A stretch of DNA of 34,159 nucleotides from Clostridia bacterium (GCA_017442155.1 JAFSAU010000045.1:1-34159), one strand, 5' to 3'; shown: positions 8,273 to 17,475, counted from the first letter of the stretch. Notes: generated by a model from the letters alone, not told the origin. Numbers and translations: made by a program.

Positions 8273-8947
8273 ATGATGAAAGTTGCCATTGACGGCCCGG
8301 CGGGCGCGGGCAAAAGTACCATCGCCAGAGCGGCGGCATCCCGGTTGGGATATGTGTATATTGATACCGGAGCTATGTACAGAGCGGTGGCGTTGTTTGC
8401 CGTCCGGCGGGGGATTAGCACTAAAAATGATGTGGCCGGGGTGATTGGAGTTTTGCCTGAAATTTCCATTACCATTCGTCATGTGGATGGCGTGCAGAGG
8501 ATTTTTCTTGGCGGAGAGGATGTGTCGGAAGCAATCCGGATGCCGGAAATATCTGTTGCGGCCTCAGAAGTGGCTGTAATTCCGGAGGTGCGGCAGAAGC
8601 TGGTGCAGCTGCAGCGGCAGCTTAGTGAAACGGCAGATGTAATTATGGATGGCCGGGATATCGGAACGTATGTCCTGCCGGATGCCGAGGTGAAAATTTT
8701 TCTGACGGCGGATGTGACAGTCCGGGCAGAGCGGCGGTACAAGGAGCTTTGCGAAAAGGGAACGGAAACGACGCTGGATGAAGTACTCCGGGATATGCAG
8801 TACCGGGATGCAAACGACAGCGGCCGCGCTTTCGCACCGCTTCGGCAGGCAGAGGATGCGGTAGCAGTGGATACGACACTGCTTACAGCGGAAGAATCCA
8901 TTGACCATGTAATTGCCGTGATACGGGGTGCATGTAATGTTGTATAA
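8273..8947 (+). CDS. cmk: Cytidylate kinase
   Basis: 224 residues. It phosphorylates CMP and dCMP with ATP. Walker A is IDGPAGAGKST (~6-16). Further conserved blocks are DTGAMYRA, the GRDIGTYVLPDA segment, the arginine-rich lid RAERRYKEL, and RDANDSGR. The length matches the bacterial family. A strong AAAGGAG site lies just before the ATG; the next codon is also ATG, so the start could be 3 nt later. It overlaps plsC by 11 nt. The cmk-plsC-ispH-rpsA order is a well-known Firmicutes cluster. Confidence 0.95.
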   Translation: MMKVAIDGPAGAGKSTIARAAASRLGYVYIDTGAMYRAVALFAVRRGISTKNDVAGVIGVLPEISITIRHVDGVQRIFLGGEDVSEAIRMPEISVAASEVAVIPEVRQKLVQLQRQLSETADVIMDGRDIGTYVLPDAEVKIFLTADVTVRAERRYKELCEKGTETTLDEVLRDMQYRDANDSGRAFAPLRQAEDAVAVDTTLLTAEESIDHVIAVIRGACNVV

Positions 8948-9533
8948 AATTGCCAGAAAACTGGCCTGGCTTTTGGCGAAGGTCATATTTTTCTTTCAAA
9001 CCGAGAACACAGAAATCGTCCCCAAAGAGGGGGGAGCTGTCATCTGCGCCAATCACCGTTCCTTCTGGGACCCGGTGCTTTTAGCCGCCGCGATAAAACG
9101 GCCGATGGCCTATATCGGCAAGGAAGAGCTTTTCAGAAATAAAATTTTCGGCTGGCTGCTCCGTCAGTTGCACTGCTATCCTGTTCAGCGCGGCGGAGGA
9201 GATATGGCTGTGGTAAAAACAGCGGTAACCCTTCTGAAAAAAGGGGAGGTGCTGGTGGTGTTTCCGGAAGGGGAACGCATTCGGAAAGGGAAAAAACCCC
9301 ATCCGAAGCCGGGTGCTTTTCGCCTTGCTATGATGGCCGGTGTTCCGGTAATTCCGGCAGGAATTGGCGGGTCGTTCAAGGTTTTCAGAAAAATGCGGCT
9401 TGCGATAGGCGAAAAGATAGATACGCTCCCTTATAAAAAACAGCGGCCACACGAGGAAGAATATAATCAAATTATAAAAGATATTATGCAGACAACTTAT
9501 TCGCTTGCGGGGATGGAAGATATTTATGCTTAA
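8937..9533 (+). CDS. plsC: 1-acyl-sn-glycerol-3-phosphate acyltransferase (PlsC family)
   Basis: 198 residues. It acylates lysophosphatidic acid to phosphatidic acid at the membrane. The catalytic HX4D motif is NHRSFWD and the phosphate-binding motif is FPEGER. Both the ATG at 8937 and a GTG at 8928 are possible starts; the ATG is preferred because the hydrophobic N-terminus LYKIARKLAW begins there. It overlaps cmk upstream and ispH downstream (ATG at 9526), pointing to coupled translation. Confidence 0.9.
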   Translation: MLYKIARKLAWLLAKVIFFFQTENTEIVPKEGGAVICANHRSFWDPVLLAAAIKRPMAYIGKEELFRNKIFGWLLRQLHCYPVQRGGGDMAVVKTAVTLLKKGEVLVVFPEGERIRKGKKPHPKPGAFRLAMMAGVPVIPAGIGGSFKVFRKMRLAIGEKIDTLPYKKQRPHEEEYNQIIKDIMQTTYSLAGMEDIYA

Positions 9534-11562
9534 AGTGGCAGAATCGGCGGGCTTCTGCTTTGGTGTGGACCGTGCCGTCCGCCTGGCGGAGGAAGCCGCG
9601 TTGAAAAAAGGAAAGGTGTATACTTTAGGACCGCTCATACACAATCAGGGCGAGGTGCAGCGGCTTTGTGCTCTCGGTGTTTCCGTGATTTCTTCACCCA
9701 TGGAGGCAAAAAAAGGAGATACGGTGATCATCCGAAGCCACGGGGTACCGACGGAGACGGAGGAAATCCTCCGGACAAGGGGTGCCGAGGTACTGGATGC
9801 AACCTGTCCCTTTGTGAAACGGATTCATACCATCGTGAAGGAACAGCACCGCGCCGGCCGGCAGATTGTTATTGTGGGAAATCCTGCACATCCGGAGGTT
9901 TTGGGGATTTGCGGCAGGTGTCAGGGGGAGGCTGTTGTAATCTCTGAAACAGAGGAAATTCCCAGTAAAATCCGCGGTTTTCAGTCCGTCTGTGTGGTCG
10001 CACAGACCACCTTTGAAAGAGAAAAATGGAAAAAAATTTTAAATCTTATCAAAAACACTTGCAAAGACACCTGTTTTTTTGATACAATATGTAGTGCTAC
10101 CAATACCCGTCAGAGCGAGGCGGGAAAAATCGCTGCGGAATCGGACGTAATGGTCGTTATCGGAGACAAGCACAGTTCCAACACGGCCAAGCTCCGGGAG
10201 ATATGCGCCAGGCTTTGTCCTACTGTATATCATGTGGAGGATGCGGACGAATACAGGCGGATTTCCCCTGTGCTTTACGGAAACATTGGAGTGACAGCCG
10301 GAGCATCTGCACCGGACTGGATAATTAAGGAGGTTTTGTACACAATGGAAGAGAACATTCAAAAGGACGTCAGCTTTGAGGAGGAACTGAAAAAATCACT
10401 GGTAACGTTGTCAACGGGTGACATCGTCAAGGGTACCGTCATCGGTATTACCCCGACGGAAGTTTACGTTGACCTCGGCTACAAATCCGACGGCGTTATC
10501 AATGCCAGTGAATTTGCCACAACACCTGACGCGAAGCCTGAAGATGTTGTCAAGGTAGGAGACGAGCTGGAGGTTTATGTTTATCGCGTAAGCGACGTGG
10601 AAGGGACCGTCGGACTTTCCATCAAAAAACTGGCTTCCCTGAAAGGTTGGAAGGTTGTAAACGAAGCATTTGAAAACGGTGTCGATTTGCAGGGCAAAAT
10701 CACTGAAGTTGTTAACGGCGGTGTAATTGCGGTATCCAACGGTGTTCGGATCTTTATCCCCGCATCCCAGGCAAACGACAGATACTTAAGTGACCTTAGC
10801 GTACTGGTGGGCCGTGAGGTGCCTGTCAGAATTATTGATATAAATAAGGCACGGCGTAAAATTGTCGGTTCTGTCAAAGCAATCCTCGCAGAGGAAAAAG
10901 AAAAGGCTTTACAGGAATTCTGGGCTAAGATTGATGCAGGGCAGAAAGAATTCCGCGGCGTTGTAAAAACGCTGACAAGCTTTGGTGCATTTGTGGATAT
11001 CGGTGGTATCGACGGGCTTGTGCATATTTCTGAACTTTCCTGGAGCCACATCAAGAACCCGGCAGAGGTTGTAGCTGTCGGTGATGAAATTGATGTTACA
11101 ATCCTGGATGCAAACCGCGAAACCGGTAAGATTTCCCTGGGCTATCGCAAACCCGAGGACAACCCTTGGGAGATTGCAAGAGTAAAACTGCATGTGGATG
11201 ACATTATTAAGGTTAAGGTTGTCCGTCTTGTACCCTTCGGTGCGTTTGCAGAAGTCATTCCCGGTATTGACGGCCTGATTCACATTTCTCAGATTGCGAA
11301 CAAGCGTATCGGCAAGCCGAGCGATGTTCTGTCGGTGGGCGACATGGTAGATGTTATGATTACCGACATCAACTGGGAGACTAAAAAAGTTGCTTTGAGC
11401 ATTCGTGCACTTCTGCCTGAAGAAGAACCGGCAGCAGAAGAAGTAGCACCTGTAGAAGAGACTGTGGAAGCACCCGCAGAAGAAGTTGCAGAAACACCTG
11501 CAGAAGAGATTGCGGAAGCATCCGTGGCTGAAGAAGCTCCGTCTACCGAAACGGAAGCGTAA
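9526..11562 (+). CDS. ispH: IspH-S1 fusion: HMBPP reductase joined to ribosomal protein S1
   Basis: 678 residues. Residues 1 to ~275 are IspH, the last enzyme of the MEP isoprenoid pathway, which reduces HMBPP to IPP and DMAPP. The 4Fe-4S ligands are Cys11 (GFCFGV), Cys94 (ATCPF) and Cys189 (ICSAT); substrate histidines are in LIHNQG and NPAHPEV. Residues ~297-628 contain four S1 RNA-binding domains; two carry the typical FGAFV/FGAFAE and DGLVHIS/DGLIHIS blocks. The tail (~632-678) is an acidic Glu/Ala-rich low-complexity segment. The ATG at 9526 begins the conserved LKVAESAGFCFG. Such fusions are known in Clostridia. An AAGGAGG at 10327-10333 and an in-frame ATG at 10345 sit at the domain junction and could start a free S1 of 405 residues. 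A strong terminator follows. Confidence 0.95.
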   Translation: MLKVAESAGFCFGVDRAVRLAEEAALKKGKVYTLGPLIHNQGEVQRLCALGVSVISSPMEAKKGDTVIIRSHGVPTETEEILRTRGAEVLDATCPFVKRIHTIVKEQHRAGRQIVIVGNPAHPEVLGICGRCQGEAVVISETEEIPSKIRGFQSVCVVAQTTFEREKWKKILNLIKNTCKDTCFFDTICSATNTRQSEAGKIAAESDVMVVIGDKHSSNTAKLREICARLCPTVYHVEDADEYRRISPVLYGNIGVTAGASAPDWIIKEVLYTMEENIQKDVSFEEELKKSLVTLSTGDIVKGTVIGITPTEVYVDLGYKSDGVINASEFATTPDAKPEDVVKVGDELEVYVYRVSDVEGTVGLSIKKLASLKGWKVVNEAFENGVDLQGKITEVVNGGVIAVSNGVRIFIPASQANDRYLSDLSVLVGREVPVRIIDINKARRKIVGSVKAILAEEKEKALQEFWAKIDAGQKEFRGVVKTLTSFGAFVDIGGIDGLVHISELSWSHIKNPAEVVAVGDEIDVTILDANRETGKISLGYRKPEDNPWEIARVKLHVDDIIKVKVVRLVPFGAFAEVIPGIDGLIHISQIANKRIGKPSDVLSVGDMVDVMITDINWETKKVALSIRALLPEEEPAAEEVAPVEETVEAPAEEVAETPAEEIAEASVAEEAPSTETEA

Positions 11563-11579
11563 GTGAAAGCGCAAATTCG

Positions 11580-11622
11580 GGGCTGTAAAAATGCTTTGTT
11601 TTTACAGCCCTCTTTGTTTTTA
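11580..11622 (+). terminator. Intrinsic terminator after ispH-rpsA
   Basis: A perfect 12-bp stem, GGGCTGTAAAAA (11580-11591) with TTTTTACAGCCC (11599-11610), 7-nt loop, followed by a T-rich tract (11611-11622). It closes the cluster that began at the 2395 promoter. Confidence 0.9.
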
Positions 11623-11638
11623 TTAAGGAGTAAAAAAA

Positions 11639-12844
11639 GTGAACGAATTTTTGACTGCACTTTTGCAGTATACGCCATCTCTCAGAGAGCATCCTGCGTA
11701 CAACCCGTCCTCTGATGCAGGAGAAGTTCAAGCGGTTACGTTTTCCCTTCCACAGTTATTTCAAAAAGAATACGAAACATTTGCTTATATTGGTTTCCCA
11801 AAAATAAGAAAGAAAAAAATGCCTGCAGTAGTTCTCGTGCATGGAGGGCTGGGACATGCATATTTTGATTGGGTACGCCTTTGGAATGCCCGGGGTTATG
11901 TGGCAATTGCGATGGATATGGAAGGTTATTATCCGGAGAAAACAGACATGACTAAAATCGCATATGACGGAAAGGTCGCTTTTACGCATGGAGCCTATGG
12001 TTGTTTTAAGAGAGATGGTCTTGCAGATTCTTCCAAAAATGATGCAATGCAGTCCATGGATAAGCCTTTAGAAGAGCAGTGGATGTTTCACTCCATTGCA
12101 AAAGGGATTCTTGCCCATAATATTTTGCGCAGCTTTGAAGAGGTAGAACAGGTTGGCATTTGCGGCATTTCGTGGGGGAGCGTTATAACATCATTAATTA
12201 TCGGATATGATCTTCGTTTTGACTTTGCCGTCTCTATTTACGGCGGAGGATATATGCTGAAAAATCAGGGCTTTTGTGGAGATAATTTCCGTGATGCAAA
12301 AGTATCCGGTGATAGATATTTAGCTGAAAAAAGGTTTAATAAAGTAAAAATTCCCACACTGTTTGTTTGTGGGGACGATGATGCCGCGTTTTCGATTGAT
12401 GCAAACAGTCTTTCCTATAATGCAGTGAAACAAGGGAATGAAAACACTCGTTTTAGCATTGTAAAAGGATTTAAACATGGGCAAAATGAAGCGTCGCATC
12501 AATTAGAACCCTTCTTTTTTGCAGATTCGGTGTGTAAGGATACGCCAAAGCTAATTGGATTTAAAACAGAACCTAAAGGTAGAATGGTATGCGCCGAGGT
12601 GACAGGGGATGTAAAGACTGCCCGTGCGTATTATTTGGAAAAGTCTCTCCAATATGGACCGCGTACAGGTGTTACTAACAATTGGCCTGTTGAAATGTGT
12701 AAAGAAATCCCCTGTGTACTTCATGAGAGGGTTGTCACTTGCACGCTGCCTGACACTGCAAATTGTTATTATGTTACGATTGAGGGGGAAAGAGAGGGCA
12801 AACCTTACTTTGTTTCTTCACCGCTTATATCCTGCGCGGAATAA
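11639..12844 (+). CDS. Alpha/beta hydrolase, esterase or dienelactone-hydrolase-like
   Basis: 401 residues, GTG start with AAGGAG 8 nt upstream. The alpha/beta-hydrolase fold is clear: oxyanion-region LVHGG (~66-70), nucleophile elbow GISWGS (Ser178), acid in CGDDD (Asp247 or Asp248) and catalytic His280 in GFKHGQ. Residues ~305-400 form an extra beta-rich C-terminal domain. There is no signal peptide, so it should be cytoplasmic. The architecture resembles acetyl-xylan-esterase and prolyl-oligopeptidase-like hydrolases; the substrate is unknown. It lies alone between the ispH-rpsA terminator and the murA promoter and looks more AT-rich than its neighbours, consistent with a later insertion. 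No promoter of its own is apparent. Confidence 0.75.
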   Translation: MNEFLTALLQYTPSLREHPAYNPSSDAGEVQAVTFSLPQLFQKEYETFAYIGFPKIRKKKMPAVVLVHGGLGHAYFDWVRLWNARGYVAIAMDMEGYYPEKTDMTKIAYDGKVAFTHGAYGCFKRDGLADSSKNDAMQSMDKPLEEQWMFHSIAKGILAHNILRSFEEVEQVGICGISWGSVITSLIIGYDLRFDFAVSIYGGGYMLKNQGFCGDNFRDAKVSGDRYLAEKRFNKVKIPTLFVCGDDDAAFSIDANSLSYNAVKQGNENTRFSIVKGFKHGQNEASHQLEPFFFADSVCKDTPKLIGFKTEPKGRMVCAEVTGDVKTARAYYLEKSLQYGPRTGVTNNWPVEMCKEIPCVLHERVVTCTLPDTANCYYVTIEGEREGKPYFVSSPLISCAE

Positions 12845-12883
12845 AATTTTTGCTGAGAAATGTCATAAAATATTGAAAAAGGA

Positions 12884-12912
12884 TTGCTTTTTCTTTGTAA
12901 TTTTGGTATAAT
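12884..12912 (+). promoter_or_regulatory. Sigma-A promoter of murA
   Basis: TTGCTT (12884-12889), 17-nt spacer, TATAAT (12907-12912). The expected start near 12919 leaves about 40 nt before the TTG start codon of murA at 12958. Confidence 0.8.
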
Positions 12913-12957
12913 AAACTAACACGATACATAATTCTTTTTGAAAGACGGTGTAACGGT

Positions 12958-14214
12958 TTGGAAAAACTATTGATAGAGGGCGGAAAACGGCTTGAAGGTA
13001 AAATCCGGGTGAGCGGTGCCAAAAATGCCGCTATAGCTATTATTCCGGCAGTCCTTCTTGTGGAGGGGGTTTGTCGGATTGAAAATATTCCGCGGATTAA
13101 AGATGTTGATGCAATTATTAGCATTCTTACATATTTGGGAGCGAAGGTGGAATTCACCGCTCCGGATGTTCTGGAAATCGACGCTACAGGCGTAAATACC
13201 TATAAGGCAGATTGTGAACTGGCGCGCTCCATGCGGGCTTCATACTACCTTTTAGGTGCACTTTTAGGCCGGTTCGGAAATGCACAGGTCAGTATGCCCG
13301 GTGGGTGTGATTTTGGTTCACGTCCCATTGATTTGCATATCAAGGGATTTGAAGCACTGGGGGCGACAGTAACTGTGGACCGGGATATTGTAACGGCCCA
13401 TTCCAAGCATCTGTTTGCTGACTCCATTTATCTTGATTTTCCCAGTGTGGGTGCTACCATCAATATTATGCTGGCGGCCACACGTGTGCCGGGAACAACG
13501 GTGATAGAAAATGCCGCCAAGGAGCCGCATGTGGTAGACCTGGCAAACTTTTTAAACCAGATGGGAGCGCAGATTAAGGGTGCCGGTACGGATGTTATCC
13601 GCATTGTTGGTGTTGATAAGCTTCGAGGAGGGACCTACAGCATAATTCCCGATCAGATTGAGGCCGGTACTTATATGATAGCGGCCGCAGCCGCCGGCGG
13701 TGACGTGACGGTGGAAAATCTGATTCCCAAGCACATGGAATCTTTGTCGGCAAAACTGGAGGAAGCGGGCGTCTTTATTGAAGAAATGGATGATTCCATT
13801 CGTGTCCGTTCCGATGGAAAACTGAAAAAAATTAACGTAAAAACGATGCCGTACCCCGGTTTTCCTACAGACTTACAGCCGCAGATTCTGGCACTGCTTA
13901 CCCGCGCACAGGGCACCAGTATGGTGATGGAAACAGTATGGGAATCCAGATTTCAGCATACGGACGAGCTTCGTCGCTTTGGTGCAGATATTGTGATTGC
14001 TGACGAGAGGGCAATCATCCACGGAGTGGAAAAGCTGAAGGGTGCTTCTGTCAAGGCCACGGATCTCCGCGCCGGTGCCGGCATGATTATTGCCGGGCTT
14101 ATGGCAGAAGGCTTTACCCGGGTGGAAAATGTATGTCATATTGATCGGGGCTATGAAAACCTGGTGGAAAAGCTGAAAAATATCGGTGCCGCCATCAGCA
14201 GGATTAACGAATAG
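12958..14214 (+). CDS. murA: UDP-N-acetylglucosamine 1-carboxyvinyltransferase MurA
   Basis: 418 residues. It catalyses the first committed step of peptidoglycan synthesis, transferring enolpyruvate from PEP to UDP-GlcNAc. The start is TTG, chosen because the family N-terminus (EKLLIEGGKRLEG) begins there. Key residues are all present: Lys22-Asn23 (GAKNAA), active-site Cys117 in PGGCDFGSRPIDLH, Asp305 in GFPTDLQPQ and the arginine in LRAGAG. The cysteine implies normal sensitivity to fosfomycin by this criterion. It has its own promoter and is followed 9 nt later by a WalJ-like gene. Confidence 0.95.
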   Translation: MEKLLIEGGKRLEGKIRVSGAKNAAIAIIPAVLLVEGVCRIENIPRIKDVDAIISILTYLGAKVEFTAPDVLEIDATGVNTYKADCELARSMRASYYLLGALLGRFGNAQVSMPGGCDFGSRPIDLHIKGFEALGATVTVDRDIVTAHSKHLFADSIYLDFPSVGATINIMLAATRVPGTTVIENAAKEPHVVDLANFLNQMGAQIKGAGTDVIRIVGVDKLRGGTYSIIPDQIEAGTYMIAAAAAGGDVTVENLIPKHMESLSAKLEEAGVFIEEMDDSIRVRSDGKLKKINVKTMPYPGFPTDLQPQILALLTRAQGTSMVMETVWESRFQHTDELRRFGADIVIADERAIIHGVEKLKGASVKATDLRAGAGMIIAGLMAEGFTRVENVCHIDRGYENLVEKLKNIGAAISRINE

Positions 14215-14223
14215 GAGAGAAAG

Positions 14224-14991
14224 ATGCCGAAGATACAGCCGTTGTTCAGTGGGAGCAGCGGGAACGCCATACTGGTAGAAGGCCGGGGCTCGGCCCTTTT
14301 GGTGGATGCGGGTGTCAGTGGAAAACGGATTGTTACCGCACTGGAAGAAAACCGGAAAGCTCCCAGTATGATAGACGGAATTTTGATTACACATGAGCAT
14401 ATAGATCACATTCAGTCTGCGGGAATTCTTTCCCGCAGATATCATATACCGATTTATGCAAATGCCGCTACATGGGAGGCAATGCTTCCAACGGTGGGGG
14501 AAATTGCACCGTCCCTCTGCCGGACCTTGGAGCCGGGAGAGGAAATTGTATTCGGAGATATAGCGGTTAGTGCATTTCCCATTCCGCACGATGCCGCCAG
14601 CCCTGTCGGGTACAATTTTTTTACAGAAAATAAAAAGCTGACCGTGGCTACAGATATCGGAAAAATGAGCGATAAGATTTTTATGCGTCTTTCCGGGAGC
14701 GAACAGATTTTGCTGGAATCCAACTATGATATTGTGATGCTCAAGAAGGGGAGTTATCCTTATCCACTGAAACAGCGGATTCTGAGCGACCGGGGGCATC
14801 TTTCCAATAAAGAGGCGGCGGCCGTCTGCGCACGGCTTGCAAGCCTTGGGACAAAGCATATTATTCTTGGGCATTTAAGCAAAGAAAATAATACACCTTC
14901 TCTTGCTTATGATATTTGCAGGCTGCACATTGAGAATTGCGGCCTCCGTGTGGGGGAGGACATTCGTCTCTCCGTTGCGCCAAGAGCGTAA
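14224..14991 (+). CDS. MBL-fold metallo-hydrolase, WalJ/YycJ type
   Basis: 255 residues. The metallo-beta-lactamase fold is marked by HEHIDH (57-62), later metal ligands in IPHDA and ATDIG, and a terminal LGHLS. This pattern and length match WalJ/YycJ, a nuclease-like protein linked in Firmicutes to cell-wall control and DNA repair, although it usually sits in the walRK operon. Here it follows murA, with no walR or walK in the window. The exact substrate is unproven. Confidence 0.8.
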   Translation: MPKIQPLFSGSSGNAILVEGRGSALLVDAGVSGKRIVTALEENRKAPSMIDGILITHEHIDHIQSAGILSRRYHIPIYANAATWEAMLPTVGEIAPSLCRTLEPGEEIVFGDIAVSAFPIPHDAASPVGYNFFTENKKLTVATDIGKMSDKIFMRLSGSEQILLESNYDIVMLKKGSYPYPLKQRILSDRGHLSNKEAAAVCARLASLGTKHIILGHLSKENNTPSLAYDICRLHIENCGLRVGEDIRLSVAPRA

Positions 14992-15012
14992 AAATACAGT
15001 TTTAAAAGAAAG

Positions 15013-15062
15013 AACGGTTCATATCTTGTAACGTAAATAAAACAAGATATGAACCGTTTTTC
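15013..15062. terminator. Bidirectional terminator between convergent genes
   Basis: A perfect 17-bp inverted repeat (15013-15029 with 15042-15058) and a 12-nt loop. It is followed by T residues on the plus strand and preceded by an A-rich run that gives T residues on the minus strand. It separates the murA-walJ transcript from the minus-strand hydrolase/oxidoreductase pair. Confidence 0.9.
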
Positions 15063-15097
15063 ACTGGGGAACAGTCTATAGACAAGGTATCCCTTTA

Positions 15098-16393
15098 TTA
15101 TTTGTTCAGAAGTTCAACTGCCATACGGACACATTCTTCTTCGAGAGACGGGGAAAACGGAGAAGAACCCGCCTCATAACCACCCTCGGCAAAAGCCTTC
15201 GCCGTGGGAAGATAACCCTCACCGCCGTTTGAGCAGCAAGAGAAGATAATAAACCGTTCCGGACAAGCATCCTGTATTGCCCTTGTATACTGGGTGAATG
15301 GTTCACCGCCAAAGCCTACAAACCCCACATCGCCCATATTGATGACCGTTACAGGAATTTTTTGGTATATAGTCTGGTTTCTGAGCTTAACAATGCGAGT
15401 GGCTTCACCGAGAATTGTGATATCAATATCGGAAGGATTGGCATGATAGTCATCCAGAAGCTTTTTGCAGGCATCGTAACGTTCTTCGCCTTCGGTACGT
15501 GTCCTGTTATACACAATGTCAATTTCAGAAGTGATTTTTTCTACCGTTCTTTCTTCTGTGCAATCCCACATTTTCAGAACACTGTTGGCAATCACCCGTC
15601 CCATGTGGTCGGTATGACTATAGCCATCGCGTTTTTTTTCAGCCATAAATTCCACATGATTGGTGTCACCTTGGGCACCCACCGTTACGATGCAGGATAC
15701 GTCCTTCAGATCCTGCTCCACATAGCGGCGGACAAAGCCCGGCCAGTCCGCAGAAAAGAGTTCCTTGTGGATGGTGTCTGCATGGGTGGAGAAGTTTACC
15801 AGTGCAATATCGTTTCCGTCTTTTCTCTTGAAGCGGCAAAGACGTACGTTATTGTCAGCCTCATCACAAGGTCTGACAATTTCATCTCGTCTGCCACCGG
15901 GATTCGTTGCAATGGTGCCGTCCTTCATAATATATCGACGAACGAACGAAAGCTGCTCTTCGGTGGGCAAAATGGCGGTACTCAGTTCTGCATCCTTTAA
16001 ATCCTGTACTGCCAGCTGTGCTGCATCCGCAAACTTGCGGTAGAGCACATCTATATACGTCCGGTCTTGAAGCGTACTGCGGCGGCTTTTCCCTAATATA
16101 TTTTCCCCTAATGCAATAGACGAATGCTGATGCAAGCAGCAAAGCATGATATTCTGCGCCGGAATATTGACCCTTTCGGAAATGATACTCCGGATTACAT
16201 CCGCATTTTTCATAAGAATCAGCAGAAAGTCTGCACTGATAATCAGCACAGTTTCTTTCCCGTCACTTACCGCAAGCGCGTTAAGCTCAATGGGATCCAA
16301 TATCTCTTTGGCAAATCTGTCCCGGAAATGACCGGCAACAAAGCTCCCGAGGGGCGGCGTGACATCCAGTCTTGCAAAACCTGCTTGTAACAT
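15098..16393 (-). CDS. Neutral/alkaline ceramidase N-terminal domain-like hydrolase
   Basis: 431 residues, no signal peptide. It begins with AGFARLDVTPP, the typical opening of the neutral ceramidase N-terminal family. Candidate zinc ligands are in LHQHSS and NFSTHADT, followed by GAQGDTNH, which corresponds to the catalytic region of the family. It is much shorter than true ceramidases and lacks their C-terminal immunoglobulin-like domain. Many such short bacterial homologues occur in sugar-catabolic clusters and their substrates are unknown. An AAGGAG site precedes the ATG. It lies 16 nt downstream of the Gfo/Idh/MocA oxidoreductase, in the same operon. A cytoplasmic hydrolase acting on a sugar derivative is a reasonable inference; ceramide is unlikely. 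Confidence 0.7.
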   Translation of the reverse strand: MLQAGFARLDVTPPLGSFVAGHFRDRFAKEILDPIELNALAVSDGKETVLIISADFLLILMKNADVIRSIISERVNIPAQNIMLCCLHQHSSIALGENILGKSRRSTLQDRTYIDVLYRKFADAAQLAVQDLKDAELSTAILPTEEQLSFVRRYIMKDGTIATNPGGRRDEIVRPCDEADNNVRLCRFKRKDGNDIALVNFSTHADTIHKELFSADWPGFVRRYVEQDLKDVSCIVTVGAQGDTNHVEFMAEKKRDGYSHTDHMGRVIANSVLKMWDCTEERTVEKITSEIDIVYNRTRTEGEERYDACKKLLDDYHANPSDIDITILGEATRIVKLRNQTIYQKIPVTVINMGDVGFVGFGGEPFTQYTRAIQDACPERFIIFSCCSNGGEGYLPTAKAFAEGGYEAGSSPFSPSLEEECVRMAVELLNK

Positions 16394-16409
16394 AAGATAT
16401 CTCCTTTCG

Positions 16410-17453
16410 TTATACAGTATAATCTACAGTAACGGCGTTGCCTTCCTTACTGGAACGAACGATAGCATCGCATACCGCAACGGTATATAGCCCCTGCTTT
16501 CCGTCAGGAGAAACGGGGGTGTTATTCAGAATGGATGTGCAGAAATCCCGGATTTCTTCTATCATATTATGAGAGGAAATGCTTACGGGGATTTTCAGTT
16601 CCATCCCCTGCGTAACGGAGAATGCCGCATCCGGTGTTGCGGCGTTAGAACGGAACAGGGAGAGGTGATCGCTTGTGTTGTCAGTAATAATTGTACCCTC
16701 CGAACCGTAAATTACCGTTCTCATGGTGTAAAGACGTTTGCACCCAATGGAAGTAAACACCTTGCCGATAACATTATTCGGGAATTTCAGAACAGAAATT
16801 ACGCAATCGTCCACAGGCCATTCGGGGAGCATTTTATGGTTCGCATACGCAAAAACCTCCGTAGGGTCTCCGGCAAGCCAGCGAAGAAGGTCAACGGCAT
16901 GGCAACCGCCGCCGATAATCGGGTGACGCTCCGGACTTTTTCTCCAATCGTCCACGCCAGAGTTCCCCAGGTAATCATGGGCATATTCCGATTCTACAAA
17001 GAATACTTCACCGATAACGCCGTTGTCTATAAGCTCCTTTGCCTTGATAAAACCGGGTGCCTTACGGCAGACCTGTCCGACCATGAGACGCCGTCCGGTT
17101 TCCTCTGCTACCCGTACCATTTCCCGGCACTCGTCAAGATCCAGTGTCATGGGCTTTTCACAAAGCACATCTTTTCCGGCACGCATTGCACGAACGGTAA
17201 TATCGCAATGGGATGTGTCCGGGGTGCAGATGATAACAGCGTCGATATCGTCTCTTTGCAGCATTTCGTCAAGATTGGTATAGCAATCTTTCTTTTCCAT
17301 CGGGAACTCCCGTGTGAAACTTTCAATTTGCTCTGTGTGCATATCGCAGATTGCAACAAGCTCTGCTTCCGTAAGGGGTTGCATGGCTTTGGCATGAATG
17401 TGGGAAATAGAGCCGGTTCCCACGATTGCCAGACGTACTTTTTTTTGTTCCAT
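16410..17453 (-). CDS. Gfo/Idh/MocA family NAD(P)-dependent oxidoreductase
   Basis: 347 residues. An N-terminal Rossmann fold (LAIVGTGSISHIHAKAM, ~8-24) binds NAD(P). The family motif CEKPMTLDLDE (~96-106) holds the conserved Glu-Lys-Pro, and a C-terminal alpha/beta domain includes the usual GGGCHAVDLLRWL region with a likely catalytic histidine. Such enzymes oxidise or reduce sugars, inositols and related polyols. Its ribosome binding site is GGAGAA. It is transcribed divergently from the AraC regulator, under the 17506-17534 promoter, and followed by the ceramidase-like gene. The exact substrate cannot be assigned. Confidence 0.88.
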   Translation of the reverse strand: MEQKKVRLAIVGTGSISHIHAKAMQPLTEAELVAICDMHTEQIESFTREFPMEKKDCYTNLDEMLQRDDIDAVIICTPDTSHCDITVRAMRAGKDVLCEKPMTLDLDECREMVRVAEETGRRLMVGQVCRKAPGFIKAKELIDNGVIGEVFFVESEYAHDYLGNSGVDDWRKSPERHPIIGGGCHAVDLLRWLAGDPTEVFAYANHKMLPEWPVDDCVISVLKFPNNVIGKVFTSIGCKRLYTMRTVIYGSEGTIITDNTSDHLSLFRSNAATPDAAFSVTQGMELKIPVSISSHNMIEEIRDFCTSILNNTPVSPDGKQGLYTVAVCDAIVRSSKEGNAVTVDYTV

Positions 17454-17475
17454 TGTATTGTTCTCCTTTTTTTAC

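Noticed and set aside
13873..14874. 333-codon minus-strand ORF across murA and the WalJ-like gene
   Set aside because: It overlaps two clear genes on the other strand and shows no recognisable motif.
15098..16393. Calling this gene a genuine ceramidase
   Set aside because: It lacks a signal peptide and the C-terminal domain, and its neighbours are sugar-metabolism genes.
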